A DNA stretch of 64,000 nt from Bacillota bacterium. GTDB lineage: Bacteria > Bacillota > Clostridia > Lachnospirales > Lachnospiraceae. Where the stretch lies: contig JAEZTJ010000020.1 in assembly GCA_023421505.1 (NCBI GenBank), positions 1 to 64,000 of the forward strand, written 5' to 3'. The notes under the pieces were generated by a model. It was not told the origin of the DNA. It did not search any database and saw only the letters and a list, made by a program, of their open reading frames with translations. Numbering within the stretch: position 1 is the first letter of the stretch; every line of letters starts with the position of its first letter. The translations under genes were made by a program, and so were the position numbers. Shown one piece after another: positions 33,914 through 42,674 of the stretch.

Positions 33914-34245
33914 TTTATAAATTCATCCCTTACCTTACCATAGGACGGCGAAGTATATTGGTTCTCCATCCTGAGACATTTTTTCGGACATACTTCATTG
34001 CAATAATTACATTGTATGCACGAAAGCCGTTCAATACTCCAGGAAGTTCTTGATTTATCCACTTTTATTGCTCCGGTTGGGCATCTTCTTTCACACATAC
34101 CGCAGAATATACAGTCATCTATAGAAATTCCTACCTTACCTCTTGTTCGTTCATACTTTTCTTTCTGCTTTATGGGATAAAGTACCGTATATGGCCCATG
34201 AAACAAGTTTTTTATTAATGTCCTTGACATCCTTAATAATGACAT
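33874..34245 (-). CDS. echF: Ech hydrogenase ferredoxin-like subunit EchF (2x[4Fe-4S])
   Basis: 123 aa. Two CxxCxxCxxxCP-type motifs, CIFCGMCERRCP and CIQCNYCNEVCP, bind two [4Fe-4S] clusters that pass electrons from ferredoxin to the small subunit. The N-terminus (MSLLRMSRTLIKNLFHGPYT) is a short amphipathic docking helix typical of the HycF/EchF/NuoI family. AGAGGT precedes the start. It lies between echE and hypA, overlapping hypA by 40 bases. Confidence 0.92.
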   Translation of the reverse strand: MSLLRMSRTLIKNLFHGPYTVLYPIKQKEKYERTRGKVGISIDDCIFCGMCERRCPTGAIKVDKSRTSWSIERLSCIQCNYCNEVCPKKCLRMENQYTSPSYGKVRDEFIKCTNTQSPNESLK

Positions 34246-34281
34246 AGTTTACCTCTATTCTTACGCCGAAAATGGCATATC

Positions 34282-35361
34282 CTATCTCTCCGTGCAGCTG
34301 ATGCAGGGATCGATGGTGAGAATTAATATGGGCACATCTGCAAGGGAACAACCCTTCAGCGTTTCAAGTAAAGCAGGTATATTCGCAAAGGTAGGTGTTC
34401 TGACTCTCACGCGGTCCAAATATTTTGTTCCATTTGCTTTTGCATAATATACTACCTCCCCGCGTGGCTGCTCCACCCGCGTAAAATATTCCCCTTTAGG
34501 CATACCGATTACCTTAACCTTGATATCACCCTCCGGCATATGATCGATACATTGACTAATTAAATCAATTGACTGAAACATTTCTTTTATTCTGACAGCA
34601 GTTCTGGCATAACAGTCACCGTCGGTTTTAACGATCGGTTTAAAATTCAACTTGCCATAGGCAGCATAGCCCTGCGTTCTCATATCCATCTCGATTCCAC
34701 TGGCTCTTGCCATCGGACCTACTGCTCCCAAATCAAAGGCAGCCTGCTTTGATAATACACCAACGCCCTTCGTCCTAAGCTTTACTGTAGAATCGTTTAA
34801 GAAAACCTTGGTAGTCTCTTTTAATTCTTTCTCCATACCCTGAAGTATAGATTTTATCTTTTTTAAGGTTTCAAAACTGATATCTCTTCTTACACCGCCA
34901 ATATCACATACTGAAAATATAACGCGTCCACCTGTAGTTTCTTCGAAGATATCAAGGATCTGCTCTCTTAGCTTCCAGGACTGCATAAATAAGCTCTCAA
35001 AACCGAAAGCATCTGCAAGTAACCCAAGCCACAATAGATGACTATGAAGACGTGAAAGCTCTGCCCAAATTGTCCTTAAAAATTCTGCACGCTCCGGAAG
35101 CTTAACCTCCATAATACTTTCTATTGTCATACAATATCCCATACCATGCATGAATGAGCAAATGCCGCAAATTCTCTCAGCCACATAAGTATATTGTAGA
35201 TAATCCTTCTTTTCGACCAGTCTTTCCAGTCCTCTATGAATATAACCAATTCTGGGTATTGCCTCTACTACGGTTTCATCCTCCAGCACTAAATCCAGAT
35301 GAATTGGTTCGGGGAGCACCGGATGCTGGGGACCAAACGGAACTATTGTTCTTTTTCCCAT
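34282..35361 (-). CDS. echE: Ech hydrogenase large (catalytic NiFe) subunit EchE
   Basis: 359 aa. The four nickel-binding cysteines are C65/C68 in ERICGICSFMH and C353/C356 in DPCISCTER, the last nine residues. R-x-GxxHRGLER and other complex I 49-kDa-like motifs are present. Only three residues follow the last cysteine, so there is no C-terminal peptide for an endopeptidase to remove. It is adjacent to echD (0 bases) and upstream of echF. Membrane-associated through EchA/B. Confidence 0.95.
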   Translation of the reverse strand: MGKRTIVPFGPQHPVLPEPIHLDLVLEDETVVEAIPRIGYIHRGLERLVEKKDYLQYTYVAERICGICSFMHGMGYCMTIESIMEVKLPERAEFLRTIWAELSRLHSHLLWLGLLADAFGFESLFMQSWKLREQILDIFEETTGGRVIFSVCDIGGVRRDISFETLKKIKSILQGMEKELKETTKVFLNDSTVKLRTKGVGVLSKQAAFDLGAVGPMARASGIEMDMRTQGYAAYGKLNFKPIVKTDGDCYARTAVRIKEMFQSIDLISQCIDHMPEGDIKVKVIGMPKGEYFTRVEQPRGEVVYYAKANGTKYLDRVRVRTPTFANIPALLETLKGCSLADVPILILTIDPCISCTER

Positions 35362-35724
35362 CTATTTACCCTCCCCATTGCTATTGTTTTTCATATTAAA
35401 TGGTGTCTGTACCGGTATTTTATATAACGTATTATTAAAATCAAGATTGATATTCTTGATTTTAACGCCAAATAATTCTTTAATTTCATTTTCATATAAA
35501 AATGAATAAGGATAAATGATGCTGATACTGGAGACTTCCGACTCATCGTCTGTGATAAAGCGCAAGGTCAATAATTCATACTCCATATCAAAGGAATAGC
35601 TTAGTTCTAGTCCTTCTTTATTCGTGCAGGTTATCGCTACCAGACGATAGCCTTCATTTTTAAGTGTCAAAGCTTCCGTCAACAAATCACCTGCTGTGAT
35701 CTCTTTGATTATCTGCTGCCCCAT
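35362..35724 (-). CDS. echD: Ech hydrogenase subunit EchD (complex I 30-kDa-like)
   Basis: 120 aa. Small hydrophilic subunit related to the N-terminal part of HycE/NuoC; ENEIKELFGVKI is the recognisable NuoC-like motif (E-[IL]-x-[DE]-[LM]-FG). Start chosen at ATG 35724 (MGQQIIKE) with TGGAGG 6 bases upstream. A preceding in-frame ATG is derived from the repeat-containing leader. The 140-base gap to echC holds repeat B3. Confidence 0.88.
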   Translation of the reverse strand: MGQQIIKEITAGDLLTEALTLKNEGYRLVAITCTNKEGLELSYSFDMEYELLTLRFITDDESEVSSISIIYPYSFLYENEIKELFGVKIKNINLDFNNTLYKIPVQTPFNMKNNSNGEGK

Positions 35725-35830
35725 TATAACCTCCATCTGTGTATAAATCACTTAGATAATTGCGAAACTACATTATTTTTTCTATTGTATCCGTAGTAAA
35801 TACCTATCGGTTTTGAGTTTCGTATATACC
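35725..35830. repeat. family B fragment (B3) plus E-like ribosome-site leader, between echC and echD
   Basis: TTAGATAATTGCGAAACT (35752-35769) matches the outer arm of B2, and ATTATTTTTTCTATTGTAT matches B4 at 60.88 kb. The inner palindrome is lost. It is followed by CAGATGGAGGTTATA (minus strand) before the echD ATG, the same 3' end as family E leaders. Confidence 0.65.
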
Positions 35831-35864
35831 TATGTATATATTACACTGTATAATAAAAATCTTA

Positions 35865-36299
35865 CTACTTCTTCTTGCGTGCATTCTTTTGTTTTTCTCC
35901 CAATATTTCAAGAGCCTTTACTACACCATCTATAATAGCTTCCGGACGGGCTGCACAGCCGGATACATATACATCTACCGGAAGAACCTTGTCTACACCG
36001 CCTACTACATTATAGCAATCTGCAAAAATACCACCAGAATTCGCACAAATACCAACTGCAACAACAACCTTCGGTTCAGGCATCTGCTCATAAAGCTGTT
36101 TTACTACGGGTATATTCTGTTCATTTACGCTGCCCGTTATTAATAGGATATCTGCATGCTTAGGATTACCCGTATTAATCATTCCAAAGCGTTCCACATC
36201 ATATAATGGAGTAAGACATGCCAGTACTTCTATATCACAACCATTACAGCTGGTTCCGTCGTAATGAAGTATCCAAGGTGATTTCTTAACAAATTTCAT
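35865..36299 (-). CDS. echC: Ech hydrogenase small subunit EchC (NuoB-like)
   Basis: 144 aa. Carries the proximal [4Fe-4S] cluster next to the NiFe site, with ligands C18, C21 (SCNGCD), C85 (GICAN) and C115 (SGCAARPE), the NuoB/PsaB-like pattern. Only one cluster is present, as in all Ech-type small subunits. ATG 36299 has GGAGA 7 bases upstream; the extra eight codons to the upstream ATG lie in a repeat-like leader. The C-terminal tail is lysine-rich. Confidence 0.94.
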   Translation of the reverse strand: MKFVKKSPWILHYDGTSCNGCDIEVLACLTPLYDVERFGMINTGNPKHADILLITGSVNEQNIPVVKQLYEQMPEPKVVVAVGICANSGGIFADCYNVVGGVDKVLPVDVYVSGCAARPEAIIDGVVKALEILGEKQKNARKKK

Positions 36300-36350
36300 T
36301 GTAATCTCCATTCTTGCGCACATTTCATGCCCCGCTTTACGAGACTATGC
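36300..36350 (-). repeat. family D-like leader (D4) upstream of echC
   Basis: Minus-strand GTGCATAGTCTCGTAAAGC then GGGGCATGAAATGTGCGCAA and GAATGGAGATTACA before the echC start. GCATAGTCTCG resembles GCATTGTCTCG of D2. It is more diverged than D1-D3. Confidence 0.45.
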
Positions 36351-36419
36351 ACTTCATTTTTAAATTCTCATAATCTCTAGTTACGATTTTATTGTAAATA
36401 AATCGTAAACAGCAGAATA

Positions 36420-37280
36420 TTATCTAAAATAGGATAGTATAATCAGATTAATGGTACCCATCACTCCTGTTACAATCCATGCAGAATTTAAGGCCTGCTG
36501 CCATTTTAAACGAGCCGCTGCATTATCGATAACGATTTCCAGAAAGTAAACCAAAGCGCAGGCTATTACTGCCAGCACATTACTGATCGGAGTTGCAGTA
36601 GCAAAGAATACATAAACAAGCGTTAATGAGATAATCACCTCATACCAATGGGTAACTTCTATAACAGCCAGATCTCTTCCGGAATATTCGGTAGTGATTC
36701 CCTTAACAATCTCCTGATGTCCGTGATGGGACATGCTTAGATCAAAGGGCGATTTTCTTAATTTGAAGGCCAATATAAATATCAAGCCGATAAAAACTCC
36801 TGGAAGATAGATAATCGCAGGTCTATGCGCCGAGATGATATCCTTAATGAAAAAGCTGCTGTCAGCATAATATAATCCTACACAGGTAAGTAATACCATC
36901 GGCTCATATGCCATAATCTGTAGTAATTCTCTCTCAGAACCTATCGTACTATAGGGTGAGTTTGATGCATAACCGCCTAATACAAAGAATACAGACCCCA
37001 GTGTAAGTGCGAATATTGCAAGTAAAATATCTCCGCCAGAAAGCAGGATTACTGTTGTAAATGCAGCAAAAATCAGGGATACATATACAAAGAAACGATG
37101 CATTAAATTAACCTCAATAGATTCCTTATGAATAAGCTTTAATACATCATAAAAGGGTTGTAATAAAGGCGGGCCCTGTCTTCCCTGTAACCGAGCAGAT
37201 AAAATACGATCTACACCAGTAAGAAAGCCACCAACTAATGGTGCTAATAAAAGAATTAAAATAACGACTAATATTATCAT
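36420..37280 (-). CDS. echB: Ech hydrogenase membrane subunit EchB (NuoH-like)
   Basis: 286 aa, about eight membrane helices. The NuoH/HyfC family pattern is clear: GFLTGVDRILSARLQGRQGP, where the acidic/basic loop contacts the quinone-like site or the small subunit, and ELLQIMAYEPM, FDLSMSHHGHQEIVKG and a C-terminal ARLKWQQAL. It couples the peripheral arm to ion translocation. It starts directly after the stop of echA with no gap. Confidence 0.94.
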   Translation of the reverse strand: MIILVVILILLLAPLVGGFLTGVDRILSARLQGRQGPPLLQPFYDVLKLIHKESIEVNLMHRFFVYVSLIFAAFTTVILLSGGDILLAIFALTLGSVFFVLGGYASNSPYSTIGSERELLQIMAYEPMVLLTCVGLYYADSSFFIKDIISAHRPAIIYLPGVFIGLIFILAFKLRKSPFDLSMSHHGHQEIVKGITTEYSGRDLAVIEVTHWYEVIISLTLVYVFFATATPISNVLAVIACALVYFLEIVIDNAAARLKWQQALNSAWIVTGVMGTINLIILSYFR

Positions 37281-39188
37281 TTACGTCAATCCTCCAATGA
37301 GAAGTATTACACCAACAACCAATATACCGATAGAAATAAGATTACTAATGAGGGATAATCGCTTCACACCAAAATAGCTTTCCATATACCAGTTTCGTAA
37401 TTCTACCTTGCGTACTTCACCAATAGAGCCATAAAAGGTTTCATTATCCCCTGTATTTTCACCAGCCATGTAAATCGGTGTTATCCTTCTCTTATCCTTT
37501 TTATAGATAGGAATGAAGCTTATAGGCAATATAATCAGCATACTAAGCATATAAAGCATTAATTTAACGTCATTTGCTCCAATCGGTACAAGAGCCTCAC
37601 TGCCAAATATATTAGTGAGATAAGGAATTAAAGCATACCTAGATATGAGCGGAAAGCTAAAACAAGAAACTACTACCATCACTGCTAAAGCAATAATTGG
37701 TAATTCCTCATCCAGATGGAAGGTATGCTTTGTCTGGTTTTTCGCATTTGCCTTTGATACCAGCTTGCCCATCCACTTTGTCCAATAAAATAAGGTTGCC
37801 GCGCTGCCATAGGCAAGAATAATCACTGTCAATATATTATCTGAATCTATAAATGCCTTCATGGCTACCCATTTTGATATTAGCATTCCAAATGGTGCCA
37901 AAAACATACCAGCAATTCCGATCATCATAAAAAAAGCAAGTTTTCTGGATACTCCGAAGAGAACATCCATATTCTCCACATCTCTGCTTCCGATTTGATG
38001 CTCGGTAGAGCCTACGGATATAAACAGAAGCGATTTAGATACTGCATGGAAAATAATTAATAATATAGCGGCCCACAGGGATTCCTGGGTTCCGACGCTG
38101 GCGCATATTACGATAAGCCCTAAGTTTGCTAACGTCGAATAGGCAAGAATTTTTTTTGCATCGCTTTGCGAGATAGCCATCAAGGAGCATGCCAAAAATG
38201 TGATTCCACCAACCAAGGTAACAATTCTGCCAACTGAAGTATCCCCAAGTAACGGAGCTAATCTGATTATGAGATATACTCCGGCTTTTACCATCGTAGC
38301 CGAGTGTAATAGGGCTGAGGTTGGCGTTGGTGCTACCATCGCACCAAGCAGCCAGGAGGAGAAGGGGAGCTGTGCCGATTTTGTAAGTGCCGCAATCGAC
38401 AGCAGGAAAACAGGTACAAGTAAAGCAGCTTCTGGCTTCATTTGAATTAATACAGATAATTCCAGTGTATTATAATTCATTCCGATTAGTATGATCGCCG
38501 CTGCGAAGGCCAAGCCTCCGCCCAAATTAATGCCAAGAGCTCGAAAGGAATTGTTTTTCGCTTCCTTCGTCTTCGTATATCCTATCAATAAAAAGGAACA
38601 GAGTGTTGTTAATTCCCAGCAGAAATAAATCCAGGTTAATTGATTACTTAAAACAATGCCAAACATCGCTGATAAGAATAAAAACAAAATTGAAAAAAAG
38701 AAGCTTTTTCTCTCCTTATATTTATCATGATGAATATGGTACCACTTCATATAGCCAACTGCATAAATGCAAATAAGACTTCCAACCAGTCCAATGATTA
38801 AAAGCATAATCGCAGAGAGCTTATCTAGAATAATACCGGTCTGAACTTCTATATCACTTTTCCAGACAAATTCGAAGCCAAGCATAAAAACAGTCTGAAG
38901 AAGGGATAATGCAGATACAAAAATCTTCTTGTTTTTGATACCTGTTATAATAATATAGATCGATAAAACCACTTCCACCGCTGCAATTATGTAATCTATT
39001 GTTTCTTCATATTGGTAGGAAAAAGATAAACCATTCTTAAAATAACGGAACACCACTATGACGGTCAATATAGCGGTTAATGCTGCAGCAGCCCTTACTA
39101 TAATATTTCTTATCTTATCATTTCTGATCAGAAAGACAATCATCGCCGCAACTAATGGAAATAAGATTAGTACTGAGACTTCATTCAT
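37281..39188 (-). CDS. echA: Ech hydrogenase antiporter-like membrane subunit EchA (NuoL-like)
   Basis: 635 aa, about 15-16 membrane helices. The proton-antiporter domain contains GWELTTLCSFLLIGYTK-like WELTTLCSFLLIGY, LPFSSWLLGAMVAPTPTSAL and HSATMVKAGVYLI, with the conserved Lys and Glu of ion pumps. It probably pumps H+ or Na+ as ferredoxin reduces protons to H2, or runs in reverse. First gene of the operon, about 120 bases downstream of the promoter at 39312-39339. Confidence 0.94.
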   Translation of the reverse strand: MNEVSVLILFPLVAAMIVFLIRNDKIRNIIVRAAAALTAILTVIVVFRYFKNGLSFSYQYEETIDYIIAAVEVVLSIYIIITGIKNKKIFVSALSLLQTVFMLGFEFVWKSDIEVQTGIILDKLSAIMLLIIGLVGSLICIYAVGYMKWYHIHHDKYKERKSFFFSILFLFLSAMFGIVLSNQLTWIYFCWELTTLCSFLLIGYTKTKEAKNNSFRALGINLGGGLAFAAAIILIGMNYNTLELSVLIQMKPEAALLVPVFLLSIAALTKSAQLPFSSWLLGAMVAPTPTSALLHSATMVKAGVYLIIRLAPLLGDTSVGRIVTLVGGITFLACSLMAISQSDAKKILAYSTLANLGLIVICASVGTQESLWAAILLIIFHAVSKSLLFISVGSTEHQIGSRDVENMDVLFGVSRKLAFFMMIGIAGMFLAPFGMLISKWVAMKAFIDSDNILTVIILAYGSAATLFYWTKWMGKLVSKANAKNQTKHTFHLDEELPIIALAVMVVVSCFSFPLISRYALIPYLTNIFGSEALVPIGANDVKLMLYMLSMLIILPISFIPIYKKDKRRITPIYMAGENTGDNETFYGSIGEVRKVELRNWYMESYFGVKRLSLISNLISIGILVVGVILLIGGLT

Positions 39189-39238
39189 AATTTTGTCACC
39201 TTGTCTTAGATTTAATGGTAATGAAAATAAAAATAAGC

Positions 39239-39289
39239 AAAAAAAAACAATTTAGCATAGAAAGGCTGTAACCTTAGATACGCCTATGC
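39239..39289 (-). promoter_or_regulatory. possible attenuator hairpin in the ech operon leader
   Basis: On the minus strand GCATAG (39289-39284) pairs with CTATGC (39260-39255), with an inner partial stem. After 7 bases there is a run of nine T (39247-39239). It lies between the promoter and echA. The run of U after a hairpin resembles an intrinsic terminator, but the spacing is long and the stem short. Confidence 0.4.
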
Positions 39290-39311
39290 ATCATTGATTA
39301 ATCCAAAAGCT

Positions 39312-39339
39312 ATTATAGCACTGCAATAATCAATGTCAA
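39312..39339 (-). promoter_or_regulatory. consensus sigma-A promoter of the ech-hyp operon
   Basis: Minus-strand TTGACA (39339-39334), a 16-base spacer and TATAAT (39317-39312): both hexamers are perfect consensus. The predicted start is near 39305, giving a leader of ~117 bases before echA. Confidence 0.8.
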
Positions 39340-39403
39340 GAATTGTTATTTAATAAACAATTATATAAAATTTTCCAAATATAACAGAAATACGACATTA
39401 ACA

Positions 39404-39435
39404 GATAGGTAATTTTAAGGATAGGTGATTTTAAG
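39404..39435 (+). repeat. 16-base direct tandem repeat upstream of the serS promoter
   Basis: GATAGGTAATTTTAAG (39404-39419) is repeated as GATAGGTGATTTTAAG (39420-39435), one difference. It ends 11 bases before the -35 box of serS. Confidence 0.65.
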
Positions 39436-39446
39436 GAAGGTTATAC

Positions 39447-39475
39447 TTGAAAATAAGAATAATCAGTAATATAAT
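39447..39475 (+). promoter_or_regulatory. promoter of serS
   Basis: TTGAAA (39447-39452), a 17-base spacer and TATAAT (39470-39475). The transcript would begin near 39482, just upstream of the T-box leader. Confidence 0.75.
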
Positions 39476-39515
39476 GATTAAACAAATACATGGAATTTAC
39501 CTTGATAAATTCTAA

Positions 39516-39736
39516 CAGCGATGATAAAAGCTACGATTTATAAATTTCTTCAGAGAGCCGGTGGTTGGTGCGAACCGGTGAAAGGTTAAGTCTTTCCACT
39601 TTAGGAGCTGTCGGCGAGGAGCCGAAGTTTAGTACACTTTACCGTACTTACGAGAGGCTAAGGAATACCTTAGCAATTTGGGTGGCAACGCGGAATCCTT
39701 TTCGTCCCATGTTTATGGGCTGGAGGGATTTTTTTA
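39516..39736 (+). ncRNA. T-box riboswitch controlling serS
   Basis: Leader RNA that senses uncharged tRNA-Ser. The stem I distal element AGAGAGCCGGTGGTTGGTGC is at 39552-39571. The T-box TGGCAACGCGG is at 39683-39693. TGGC pairs with a GCCA 3' end, which fits the G discriminator base of tRNA-Ser. A terminator hairpin (ATCC..GGGAT, 39695-39728, with CCCAT/ATGGG inside) is followed by seven T (39729-39735). Candidate serine specifier codons are TCT (39591-39593), TCC (39595-39597) or AGC (39606-39608); I cannot decide by eye. Confidence 0.93.
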
Positions 39737-39820
39737 TGTATAAAAGAACCCGCACTCCCATGAAAAGATATCTATTTCTATATAACACATAAGCTGCTGA
39801 AGCGGCGGAATGGAGGAATT

Positions 39821-41098
39821 ATGCTAGATTTAAAATTTGTTAGAGAGAATCCTGAAGAAGTGAAACAAAATATCAGAAATAAATTTCAGGAGAATAAGCT
39901 TCCATTGGTAGATGAAGTAATTGCTCTTGACATTGAAAGCAGAAATGCCAAGCAGGAAGCAGACAATTTGAGATTTGAAAGAAATAAGCTATCTAAACAA
40001 ATCGGTGGTTTAATGGCACAAGGAAAGAAAATTGAGGCTGAAGAAATGAAGAAGCAGGTTACTGCTGATTCAGAACGTCTTTCTGAACTGGAAGCAAAGG
40101 AAACGGAACTGGAAGAAAGAATTAAAAAGATTATGATGATTATTCCTAATATCATCGATCCCAGCGTACCGATTGGTAAGGATGACAGTGAGAATGTTGA
40201 GGTACAACGCTATGGTGAACCCGTTGTTCCCGATTATGAAATTCCCTATCACACAGAGATCATGGAGAAATTTAATGGCATAGATCTTGATAGTGCCAGA
40301 AAGGTTGCTGGTAATGGCTTCTACTACTTAATGGGCGATATTGCAAGACTTCACTCTGCTGTTATCTCCTATGCAAGAGATTTTATGATTAACCGCGGTT
40401 TCACGTACTGCATTCCTCCCTACATGATCCGAAGTGAGGTTGTAACCGGTGTTATGAGCTTTGCAGAAATGGATGCCATGATGTATAAAATTGAAGGAGA
40501 AGATTTATATCTTATTGGAACCAGTGAGCATTCTATGATTGGTAAATTCATCGATACTATCCTTCCTTCCGACTCCTTACCAAAGGCATTAACCAGTTAC
40601 TCTCCCTGCTTTAGAAAAGAAAAGGGCGCACACGGTTTAGAAGAAAGAGGTGTATATCGTATTCATCAGTTTGAGAAGCAGGAAATGATTGTAGTTTGCA
40701 AGCCGGAAGACAGTAAAATGTGGTTTGACAAGCTATGGCAGAATACGGTTGATTTATTCCGTTCCTTAGACATCCCAGTAAGAACCTTAGAATGCTGTTC
40801 CGGAGACCTTGCCGACTTAAAGGTAAAATCGATTGATGTAGAAGCTTGGTCGCCTAGGCAAAAGAAGTATTTTGAAGTTGGCAGCTGCTCCAATTTAGGA
40901 GATGCACAGGCTCGTAGATTAAAAATTCGCGTTGTAGGGGAGGATGGCAAATATTTTGCACATACTCTGAATAATACCGTAGTAGCTCCTCCGAGAATGT
41001 TGATTGCCTTCTTAGAAAACAACTTAAATGCAGATGGTACAGTTAACATTCCTGTTGCTTTACAGCCATACATGGGTGGTCAAACGGTAATCAAGTAA
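39821..41098 (+). CDS. serS: Seryl-tRNA synthetase
   Basis: 425 aa. Charges tRNA-Ser. The N-terminal helical arm (MLDLKFVRENPEEVKQNI, coiled coil about 30-105) binds the long variable arm of the tRNA. The class II core has motif 2 around FRKEKGAHGLEERGVYRIHQF and motif 3 NNTVVAPPRMLIAFLENN. TGGAGG precedes the ATG. It is monocistronic under T-box control and ends before a long hairpin terminator. Confidence 0.98.
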   Translation: MLDLKFVRENPEEVKQNIRNKFQENKLPLVDEVIALDIESRNAKQEADNLRFERNKLSKQIGGLMAQGKKIEAEEMKKQVTADSERLSELEAKETELEERIKKIMMIIPNIIDPSVPIGKDDSENVEVQRYGEPVVPDYEIPYHTEIMEKFNGIDLDSARKVAGNGFYYLMGDIARLHSAVISYARDFMINRGFTYCIPPYMIRSEVVTGVMSFAEMDAMMYKIEGEDLYLIGTSEHSMIGKFIDTILPSDSLPKALTSYSPCFRKEKGAHGLEERGVYRIHQFEKQEMIVVCKPEDSKMWFDKLWQNTVDLFRSLDIPVRTLECCSGDLADLKVKSIDVEAWSPRQKKYFEVGSCSNLGDAQARRLKIRVVGEDGKYFAHTLNNTVVAPPRMLIAFLENNLNADGTVNIPVALQPYMGGQTVIK

Positions 41099-41217
41099 CT
41101 TTTAGTAAAGAGTAATGCACTAGATTCCTATACTGCAATTCCAGCAAATCAACTATTTCTATAGCGTTATATTAAGTTTGGTATACTTAGAAAAATACCG
41201 AAAGCATACAAAAATAG

Positions 41218-41293
41218 AAATCCCTGCGCCATATATACTAATGCAATCACATAGCTGATTACTGTGATATAGTATAATTGGACAGGGATTTTT
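41218..41293. terminator. long hairpin terminator after serS
   Basis: AAATCCCTG (41218-41226) and CAGGGATTTTT (41283-41293) pair across 56 bases, with inner pairs ATACTA/TAGTAT and AATCAC/GTGAT. T-runs occur on both sides, so it can stop serS and the convergent transcript from 42.6 kb. The rest of the 324-base gap shows nothing. Confidence 0.65.
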
Positions 41294-41422
41294 ATTATTA
41301 TGAAGAATATTATAATTATATCTACTGATTTTTAAAACCAAACAATAATTTGAATTTATAGTTTGCTTAATTCCCATCAAACTAATGACAGTTAAATCAT
41401 TCCTTATATACAGTTCGTATCA

Positions 41423-42619
41423 TTAAAAATCCACAGAAAAGCTGTTAATTGCAGAAGGGAGTACTAGACCGGTTCCTTTCGTAGTATCTGCGTCCTTCCC
41501 CTTCCTTCTAATATATACCATACTTCCCTCCGGTGCGGTAGTGCCTGATATTGTCATTAAAGCAGAGGATTTCACAGTCTTCCAGCTAGCTGTAGCAACA
41601 TTAAAGTCCGCACTTGGTCTGACAATTACATACTCGTAAAGCTCAGCTTCCGAAGCACGATTAAATTGAAGCATCAGCTTGGAATTCATAAAGTAATAAG
41701 TCACCTCTGCCGAGCTATCTCCAATTCTTGGTGGTGCTGTCTGTCCAGGAATTGTAATCGTAGCTGTTTTTGAATAAATTGCCGCAGAAGTAGCCGCTTT
41801 ACGAATTCTTAAAGTAGTTGTTACACTGCCATTCTCATATAATACTCTCGGTGCTATCTCTTCCAGACTCATCTGAGTACTGCATTCAATCCATAAATCA
41901 GAGTAGGGATCATAATATTCCATCGCAGCACTCGTAGTTAGCGTAAGCCTAGATGAATTAACCTTTATAGAAGGAGCTGCTGCTCTTGCCGCTAATGTTA
42001 ATGTCACTTCTTTACTTGGACGTACCCCCACATCATTTAATCCAGTACCCATAGCCTGTGGGATACGAATGATAATTTTTGCACCCGTAGTCTGTAATAA
42101 ACTTATTTTTTTCATAAATTTTTCAAAAGAGCTTGAGGTTTCATCCATACTAACTGTAGTCCAATTATAATCCGTTGATTTTCGCCACTCAAAAGAATTC
42201 GCTTCTTCGGCATCTTCAAACAGGATCTCTTCTTCAAACTTATCATACTTTACATTAATGACTGTGTTCTGTTTGGGCAGAGTTATAGATTTTACTGTCT
42301 TAACAATATCACCCTTAAAATATAAGGTGACATCACTGGTATTCGAAACCCATGAGATATCCATGATATATGCTTTAGCTGCATTGTTATAAGCTCCTTC
42401 AACCTCCGACCAGTTATTATTATCAATCGAATAATATACAATTGTATTGTTATTGCAAAAAACCTGCATTGTTAATCTGTCATAATCAATTGTTCCAATA
42501 GAAATAGCCGTTGCCGCTTCGGCCTTCACCTGATTGACTGAGAGAAGGCTTACACTGACAAGTATTAGTATGAATGCTATCCATGTTACTTTTATCGAAT
42601 ATCGTCTTTTCATTCCCAT
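41423..42619 (-). CDS. Secreted protein of unknown function, paralogue of the next gene
   Basis: 398 aa. Signal peptide (about residues 1-32, ending KAEA). The body is beta-rich, Ser/Thr-rich, with no cysteine-based or catalytic motif and no sortase or SLH anchor. Residues 35-390 align by eye with the first ~390 residues of the neighbour: both have an I-x-Y-x-x-x-x-x-x-V start, DISW[VI], TLPKQ, EWRK, VGxRxSKEV, AAP/SAP xI and a late YVRRKG/YVRKKS motif. Two adjacent ATG codons follow AAGGAGG; the second (42613) has the better spacing. Function unknown. Confidence 0.82.
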   Translation of the reverse strand: MGMKRRYSIKVTWIAFILILVSVSLLSVNQVKAEAATAISIGTIDYDRLTMQVFCNNNTIVYYSIDNNNWSEVEGAYNNAAKAYIMDISWVSNTSDVTLYFKGDIVKTVKSITLPKQNTVINVKYDKFEEEILFEDAEEANSFEWRKSTDYNWTTVSMDETSSSFEKFMKKISLLQTTGAKIIIRIPQAMGTGLNDVGVRPSKEVTLTLAARAAAPSIKVNSSRLTLTTSAAMEYYDPYSDLWIECSTQMSLEEIAPRVLYENGSVTTTLRIRKAATSAAIYSKTATITIPGQTAPPRIGDSSAEVTYYFMNSKLMLQFNRASEAELYEYVIVRPSADFNVATASWKTVKSSALMTISGTTAPEGSMVYIRRKGKDADTTKGTGLVLPSAINSFSVDF

Positions 42620-42674
42620 ACGTCCTCCTTAACTTCCACTAACATAACCTTCAGCCCTTGGACTTGATTGATAC

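Noticed and set aside
34282..39188. Complex I (nuo) or formate hydrogenlyase instead of Ech
   Set aside because: Six subunits only, separate short EchD and EchE, four conserved Ni cysteines in the large subunit, and no formate dehydrogenase gene nearby.
39565..39792. 75-codon frame covering the T-box leader
   Set aside because: The sequence is explained by the T-box and its terminator; no ribosome site.
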